The notes beneath the pieces were generated by a model that did no database searches, was not told the DNA's origin, and worked only from the letters and a program-made list of their open reading frames with translations. The position numbers and the translations under genes were made by a program. A stretch of 64,000 bases of DNA from RYN-230 sp963718305 (GTDB taxonomy: Bacteria; Actinomycetota; Actinomycetes; Streptosporangiales; Streptosporangiaceae): the NCBI GenBank assembly GCA_963718305.1, contig CAVQZG010000001.1, forward strand, positions 124,001-188,000, in the 5' to 3' direction. Shown one piece after another: positions 59,513 through 64,000 of this stretch (positions within the stretch are counted from its first letter, which is position 1; each line of letters opens with the position of its first letter).

Positions 59513-59995
59513 GTGAGACTTACCCGCGCGCTGTACTCCAGGTTCCGGCTGCTCGCCTACGAGCTGGGCAAGTTCGGCATCGTCGGCGCGGCCGCCTTCG
59601 CGGTCACCGATGCCGGCACCAACCTGCTGCACTTCCGGGCCGGGCTGGGGCCGCTCATCTCCAACGTGATCGCCACGGTCGTGGCCATGGCCGTCTCGTA
59701 CGCGGGCAACCGCTACTGGACCTTCCGGTACCGCCAGCGCAGCGGCGTGCGCCGTGAGGGGGCGCTGTTCCTCCTGCTCAACGGCGTGGGGCTGGTCATT
59801 CAGCTGGCCTGCCTCGGGTTCACCACCTACCTGCTGGGCCTGCACGGCAAGCTGTCCTACAACGTCGCCCTGGTGATCGGCATCGGGCTGGCGACGCTCT
59901 TCCGCTACTGGTCCTACCGCACCTGGGTGTGGCGCGCCCAGCCCTCAGCCCCGGCCCCCGCCGTGACCCGGTCCCCGGCGCCCACCCTCCGCTGA
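59513..59995 (+). CDS. GtrA family membrane protein
   Basis: 160 residues from GTG 59513. RLLAYELGKFGIVGAAAFAVTDAGTNLLHF (TM1), LISNVIATVVAMAVSYAGNRYWTFRYRQRSG with the family NRYWTF motif, ALFLLLNGVGLVIQLACLGFTTYLLG (TM3) and VALVIGIGLATLFRYWSYRTWVW (TM4). GtrA proteins flip or help transport undecaprenyl-linked sugars for wall glycan decoration. Basic, Pro-rich tail. Standalone here, between a cupin and the CocE gene. Confidence 0.9.
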   Translation: MRLTRALYSRFRLLAYELGKFGIVGAAAFAVTDAGTNLLHFRAGLGPLISNVIATVVAMAVSYAGNRYWTFRYRQRSGVRREGALFLLLNGVGLVIQLACLGFTTYLLGLHGKLSYNVALVIGIGLATLFRYWSYRTWVWRAQPSAPAPAVTRSPAPTLR

Positions 59996-60018
59996 CTCAG
60001 CGCCGCGCGGGCCGGTGG

Positions 60019-61992
60019 TCACCAGGGGTGGCGGGGGAAGTGGCGGTCCCAGGTCCGCTCGCGGATGACCAGGCCGTCCGACCGGAGTTCGCGGCGGAAG
60101 CGGTAGCGCAGCGAGGCCTCGTCGCCGTCCAGGTCCAGGGTGGACGTGGTGACCAGCAGCCGGCCGTCCAGGTGCACCTCGGTGCGCGCCTCGCCGTGCG
60201 CGGAAGCCTGCGCGGGCCGGTCGTCGTGCACCTCGTAGCGCAGGTACTCCTCGTCCACGACCCGGCCCCAGGGGAAATCCGTGCCCGAGGCGCCGCGCCA
60301 CGACACGGACACCGTCCCGCCCTCGTCGCGGTGCACGGTCCAGCGCACCGGGAGGATCTCGCCCCAGTGCCGGACCCCCTCGGGGGGCTCCTCCGGCCCG
60401 GGCTCCGGGAACTGGGGCGCGGGTAGCTGCGCCCCGGCCGGCGGGATCACGGGCAGCACCAGCCGCGTCCCGCCCGGGCCGAACCGCAGCGCCGACTCCC
60501 CGGGCTGCGGGGCGGGCCAGATCATCGGCCACAGGGCGCTGGACACCGCCAGCCGGATGCGGTGCCCACGCGGGAACACCCACGACGTGACGTGCAGGTC
60601 CAGCGGCAGCGATCCCTCGGCCGCCGGCTCCGGGCCGGACCGCGGGGGATCGCGCAGCGGGTCCGGCACCCCGGCCCGGCCCGCCCCGGTGACCAGCGTG
60701 ACCGTCCCGTCCGGGGCCACGTCACTCAGCCGGGCGAACCAGGGCAGCGCTCCCGTGCTTCCCGCCGGGGGCTCGGTGCTCCCGCACAGCTCCACCCGGG
60801 GGAAGCCGAGGATCTCGGTGTCCGCCTCCAGCGGCGCGGAGTCGAAGGTCAGGCTCCAGGCGTCGGCGTCGCGCTGATCGGCGGTCAGCTCACCCCACCA
60901 GTGACCCGCCGCGATCCCGGCCGACGGCACGCAGCGCAGCGACCGGGCCGCCGCGGCGGGCGGCTCCGCGGACAGCGACCCCTCGGGCCCGCAGAACCAG
61001 GTCCGCAGCTCGGCCCGGTCCGGTGGCAGCGCGTGCTCCCGCCGCCAGCGCCCGGGGATCTCGGCCAGTTCCACCGAGGGCGGATGCCAGTCCCGCACGT
61101 ACACGGTGACCGGCGGCTCGGACATGATGCCGTTCTCGGCACCCTTGAGCCAGTGGTCCCACCAGCGGACCGCGTCCGCGCGCCACTCGATGGCCGGGCC
61201 GGGGACCGCGTTATGCGGGAAGGCGTGGTTCCACGGGCCGATCAGCACCCGGACCGGGGCGGGCACGTGCGCCAGCATCCGCGGCACCGAATCCCGGTAC
61301 CCGTCGTACCAGCCGCCGATCAGGTAGGCGGGCACGGTGAGCCGCCCGTAGTCCGGCCGCAGCGACGCCCGCCGCCAGAACGGCCCGTCCTGGGCCTGGG
61401 CCAGGAAGCTGATCAGCCAGGGCTCGGTGTCCATCCGGGCCAGCGCCGCCTCGTCGAGCGGGAAGTCCGGCGCGGGCGGCAGCATGTTCAGGTGGTCGAT
61501 CATCAGCGCGTACTCGTCGAGGTGCGGGAGCCCGTCGATGTAGTGCACGTCGTCGTGGAACAGGTCGTCGGAGGCGTCCACGGCGAGGATCGCCTTGAGC
61601 GCCGGCGGGCGCCGCAGCGCGACCTGGATCGCGTTGAAGCCGCCCCAGGAGATGCCCCACATCCCGACCGCCCCGGTGCACCAGGGCTGCCCGGCCAGCC
61701 AGGCGATGACCGCCTCCGCGTCGCGCTGCTCGGTCTCGGTGTACTCGCCCCCGGGCAGGCTCCCGCCGCTGCGCCCGGTGCCGCGGATGTCCACCCGGGC
61801 CCCGGCGTACCCGCTGCGGGCCATATAGGCGTACAGATCATGGTCGCGGGCCAGCATCGCGTCGTCCTTGCGGTACGGCAGGTACTCCAGCAGCGCCGGG
61901 ACGGGCGCGGCGGCTATGTCATCGGGCAGGTAGAGGGTGGCGGCCAGCTCGATCCCGTCCGGCATCGGGATGCCCGCCTGGCGCACGATCAT
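60019..61992 (-). CDS. CocE/NonD family serine hydrolase
   Basis: 657 residues. IPMPDGIELAATLYLPDD opens the X-Pro/CocE domain; RVDIRGTGRSGGSLPG, VGMWGISWGGFNAIQVAL (nucleophile Gly-x-Ser-x-Gly), ISFLAQAQDGPFWRRASLRPDY, LIGPWNHAFPHNAVPG (His) and VYVRDWHPP. The C-terminal beta-jellyroll domain (LDLHVTSWVFPRGHRIRLAVSSALWP) is complete. Acts on esters or amides; substrate unknown. Its ATG overlaps the TetR stop by 4 nt, so the two form one operon. Confidence 0.92.
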   Translation of the reverse strand: MIVRQAGIPMPDGIELAATLYLPDDIAAAPVPALLEYLPYRKDDAMLARDHDLYAYMARSGYAGARVDIRGTGRSGGSLPGGEYTETEQRDAEAVIAWLAGQPWCTGAVGMWGISWGGFNAIQVALRRPPALKAILAVDASDDLFHDDVHYIDGLPHLDEYALMIDHLNMLPPAPDFPLDEAALARMDTEPWLISFLAQAQDGPFWRRASLRPDYGRLTVPAYLIGGWYDGYRDSVPRMLAHVPAPVRVLIGPWNHAFPHNAVPGPAIEWRADAVRWWDHWLKGAENGIMSEPPVTVYVRDWHPPSVELAEIPGRWRREHALPPDRAELRTWFCGPEGSLSAEPPAAAARSLRCVPSAGIAAGHWWGELTADQRDADAWSLTFDSAPLEADTEILGFPRVELCGSTEPPAGSTGALPWFARLSDVAPDGTVTLVTGAGRAGVPDPLRDPPRSGPEPAAEGSLPLDLHVTSWVFPRGHRIRLAVSSALWPMIWPAPQPGESALRFGPGGTRLVLPVIPPAGAQLPAPQFPEPGPEEPPEGVRHWGEILPVRWTVHRDEGGTVSVSWRGASGTDFPWGRVVDEEYLRYEVHDDRPAQASAHGEARTEVHLDGRLLVTTSTLDLDGDEASLRYRFRRELRSDGLVIRERTWDRHFPRHPW

Positions 61993-62696
61993 GATGCCGG
62001 GCCCGCCCCGGGGCGGGCGGCCGGCCCGCCCGGTGCGGCCACCGCGCTGCGCAGCAACTCGATGAACTCGTTCACCCGCAGGTCCCGCTGCTCAGGTGAC
62101 TGGGTCGCGTACCCGAACAGCCCCGGGTCGAGCTCCTCGGTAACCATCGCGTCCTGGGCCCGGTCCATCAGCCAGTCGACCATGGAGACGATCATCCGCG
62201 GGTCGATGTCCTGGCGGATCTCCCCGCGGGCCAGGCCAGACCGGACGAAGCCTTGCGTGCCGTACGGGTCCTCGCGCGCCAGGAACTGGGTGATCTCGCG
62301 GCGCAGCTGCAATCCCGCACAGTAGTTGCCGATCAGGGTGACCCGGTACGGGATCCAGTCCTCGTGGATGAGATGCGGGGTGCGGTCGATCCAGTACCGC
62401 AGGATCGCGAAGAACCCCTCCGCGCAGACCTCCGGCGGCGCGTCCAGGTAGGCCGGGAAGGACCGGGCCGCGGCCTGGTAAGCGGCCAGGAACAGGCCGG
62501 CCTTGGTCTCGAAATACCCGAACACCGCCCCCTTGGCCACGCCCGCCTCGCTGGCGATCTCCTCGATGCGGGCCGCCTCGTAGCCGCGGGTGGCGAAGTG
62601 CTCCATGGCCACCGCGACGATCCGCTCCTGCCGGGCGCGCTGCCGCTCGGGGGCCCGGCGGCCCGTCTGCACGGCCGTTCCCTGACCAGTAGTCAT
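61989..62696 (-). CDS. TetR family regulator
   Basis: 235 residues from ATG 62696. HTH: RQERIVAVAMEHFATRGYEAARIEEIASEAGVAKGAVFGYFETKAGLFLAAYQ across about residues 23-72. C-terminal part has FAILRYWIDRTPHLIHEDWIPYRVTLIGNYCAGLQLRREITQF for ligand and dimer contact, ending in a Gly/Pro/Ala tail. It leads the CocE operon and is divergent from the phytoene-desaturase-like gene; TGAC/GTCA repeats between them may be its operators. Confidence 0.92.
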   Translation of the reverse strand: MTTGQGTAVQTGRRAPERQRARQERIVAVAMEHFATRGYEAARIEEIASEAGVAKGAVFGYFETKAGLFLAAYQAAARSFPAYLDAPPEVCAEGFFAILRYWIDRTPHLIHEDWIPYRVTLIGNYCAGLQLRREITQFLAREDPYGTQGFVRSGLARGEIRQDIDPRMIVSMVDWLMDRAQDAMVTEELDPGLFGYATQSPEQRDLRVNEFIELLRSAVAAPGGPAARPGAGPAS

Positions 62697-62727
62697 GTAG
62701 TGCCTGTTCCCTGATTGCCCCAGTTCA

Positions 62728-62793
62728 TTGACTTTTGTCAGGCAAGCTAACCATACTTTCGAGGGATCCAACTTCTTAAATGACCAATAGTCA
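62728..62793. promoter_or_regulatory. candidate TetR operators in the divergent gap
   Basis: TGAC-TTTT-GTCA at 62729-62740 and TGAC-CAATA-GTCA at 62781-62793. A plus-strand promoter TTGACT (62728) and CATACT (62752-62757), 18 nt apart, overlaps site 1. Confidence 0.5.
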
Positions 62794-62812
62794 ATAACGA
62801 AAGTCCACCCGC

Positions 62813-64000
62813 ATGACTGTCACGCCAGGCTGGGACGTCATCGTGGTCGGGGCCGGTCACAACGGCCTGACCGCCGGCGCCCTGCTGGCCCGCGCGGGCC
62901 TGGCCACGCTGGTGGTCGAGGCCCGTGCGGCGGCCGGCGGCTGCTGCGTCACCGAGGAGATCGCGCCCGGCTGCCGGGCCTCCACCACCTCCTACATCGC
63001 GAGCATGCTCCGGCCGGAGGTGATCCGGGCGCTGGACCTGGGCCGGCACGGGCTGCGGATGGTGGCTTGCGAGCCGGCCCTGCAGGTGGCGCTGGACGAC
63101 GGCGAGGTCCTGGCCGACTGGAACGACCCGGCGCGGACAGCGGCCGGGATCGCGCGGTACTCCCCGGCGGACGCGCGTGCCTTTACCAGCGTGCATGCCG
63201 AGCTGGCCCAGCTGGCCGCCCGGTTGCAGCCGCTGTTCATGGAGCTGCCGCCAGACACCCGGGCCACCGGGCTGCGCCGGCTTACCGAGGCGGTGCGGAT
63301 CGGCCGCCACCTGCGCGGCCTGCGCGGCACCGACGTCGAGGGCCTGACCCAGATGCTGACCGGCAGCCTCGGCCAGTTCATCGACGCGCGGTTCGAGTCC
63401 CGCCCGGCCAAGGCGCTGCTGCTGGCCAACAACCTGTACGGCAAGCACGGCGGCCCCTACCAGCCGGGCACCCTGATCGGCCTGGCCTTCCACCTGCTCA
63501 CCGGCGGCGAGGACGCGGTGCCGGGCTTCTTCGGGCACGTGATGGGCGGCATGGGCGCGATCAGCGACGCGATCGCCGCGGCCGGGCAGGCGCACGGGAT
63601 GCAGATCCGCACCGGGGCGCCGGTGGCCCGGATCCGGGTCACTGGCGGCCGCGCCGACGGGGTCACGCTGGCCAGCGGCGAGGAACTGACCGCCCGCGTG
63701 GTGCTGTCCGGCGCCGATCCCAAGCGGACCTTCCTGCACCTGGTGGACCAGGCCGAGCTGCCCGCCGATTTCCGGGCCGCGGTGGCCGGGATCACGATGG
63801 ACGGCCCGTGCGCCAAGGTCAACCTGGTCCTGGACGCCGAGCCCCAGGTCCGGGGCATGCCCGCGGACGCCGGCCCCGGCCAGCGGGCGCTGTTCACCCT
63901 GCCGCCGGACCTGGCCGTGGCCGACGCGTGCTACGACCGGGCCAAGCGCGGCGAGCTGGCCGACGCGGAGCAGTTGTTCGTGGACTGCGTGGTGGCCTCC
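62813..64000 (+). CDS. phytoene-dehydrogenase-like FAD oxidoreductase, partial at window end
   Basis: At least 396 codons from ATG 62813, open at 64000. DVIVVGAGHNGLTAGALLARAGLATLVVEARAAAGG is the FAD start, EIAPGCRASTTSYIASMLRPEVIRALDL follows, with GGMGAISDAIAAAGQAHGMQIRTGAPVARIRV and VVLSGADPKRTFLHLVD. This is the NAD(P)/FAD-dependent (PDS-like, CrtI-like) group, often isomerases or desaturases of terpenoids; the C-terminus is missing. Divergent from TetR-CocE. Confidence 0.88.
   Translation, partial: MTVTPGWDVIVVGAGHNGLTAGALLARAGLATLVVEARAAAGGCCVTEEIAPGCRASTTSYIASMLRPEVIRALDLGRHGLRMVACEPALQVALDDGEVLADWNDPARTAAGIARYSPADARAFTSVHAELAQLAARLQPLFMELPPDTRATGLRRLTEAVRIGRHLRGLRGTDVEGLTQMLTGSLGQFIDARFESRPAKALLLANNLYGKHGGPYQPGTLIGLAFHLLTGGEDAVPGFFGHVMGGMGAISDAIAAAGQAHGMQIRTGAPVARIRVTGGRADGVTLASGEELTARVVLSGADPKRTFLHLVDQAELPADFRAAVAGITMDGPCAKVNLVLDAEPQVRGMPADAGPGQRALFTLPPDLAVADACYDRAKRGELADAEQLFVDCVVAS

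Noticed and set aside
60562..62325. Plus-strand 587-codon frame opposite CocE and TetR
   Set aside because: Shadow; the minus strand has clear hydrolase and HTH motifs in tight overlap.

Overview
The window is about 72% GC, uses GTG and ATG starts with strongly GC-biased third codon positions, and carries typical actinomycete families: Ku, DUF3107, DUF6758, an NAD-specific glutamate dehydrogenase of about 1680 residues, FtsEX-SmpB-tmRNA, and a DEAD-box helicase beside a ferritin-like protein. It is therefore chromosomal DNA of an actinomycete (Actinomycetota). A Streptosporangiales-like or related soil lineage is a guess from overall gene content. At least fifteen genes have a TANNNT-like -10 box 6 to 8 nt before the start codon, so leaderless transcription looks common here.

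Layout. 1-3602 is a decayed mobile region on the minus strand: small phage-like genes, an HNH nuclease, a terminase C-terminal remnant and an IS630-family element inserted exactly between a stop and a start codon. From 3603 the core chromosome begins. 3.6-14.5 kb holds housekeeping and hypothetical genes: CitE-like lyase, Nudix, DUF6758, PHP phosphoesterase, MarC, a frameshifted metallo-beta-lactamase-fold gene, a PD-(D/E)XK nuclease, a hydrolase, the helicase, DUF3107 and TetR. 14.5-21.5 kb holds an FAD reductase lacking its redox cysteines, Ku, an aldo/keto reductase and an amino-sugar operon (nagA, SIS protein, HAD). 21.6-28.2 kb holds an SDR, an ArsR-MFS operon with palindromic operators, DinB, a collapsed glycoside hydrolase 3 gene, a HAD protein, a lone Vsr nuclease and DUF6912.

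28.3-41.6 kb is rich in glutamate and proline catabolism (PruA, acetoacetyl-CoA synthetase overlapping the large glutamate dehydrogenase). Between them lie a frameshifted coiled-coil locus, a HAD protein with an altered nucleophile and a ChrA transporter. 41.7-48.3 kb is the translation and division block: prfB, a zinc-ribbon membrane protein, ftsE, ftsX, smpB, a penicillin-binding-protein homologue whose three catalytic motifs are all lost, two strong hairpins, and ssrA (tmRNA). SmpB and tmRNA are the two halves of trans-translation.

48.5-64 kb is accessory metabolism and regulation: a manganese-type yybP-ykoY riboswitch ahead of a GDT1/UPF0016 transporter, a YqhA protein, a Rieske oxygenase, a PadR-MFS operon with an operator, a degenerate HD-GYP/LuxR regulator, a divergent acyl-CoA dehydrogenase/FAD-oxidoreductase pair with cupins, GtrA, and a TetR-CocE operon divergent from a phytoene-dehydrogenase-like gene that runs off the end.

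Strongest candidates for something undescribed are the catalytically dead PBP homologue coupled to smpB, the cysteine-less disulfide-reductase homologue, and the paired hairpin repeats directly behind ssrA.
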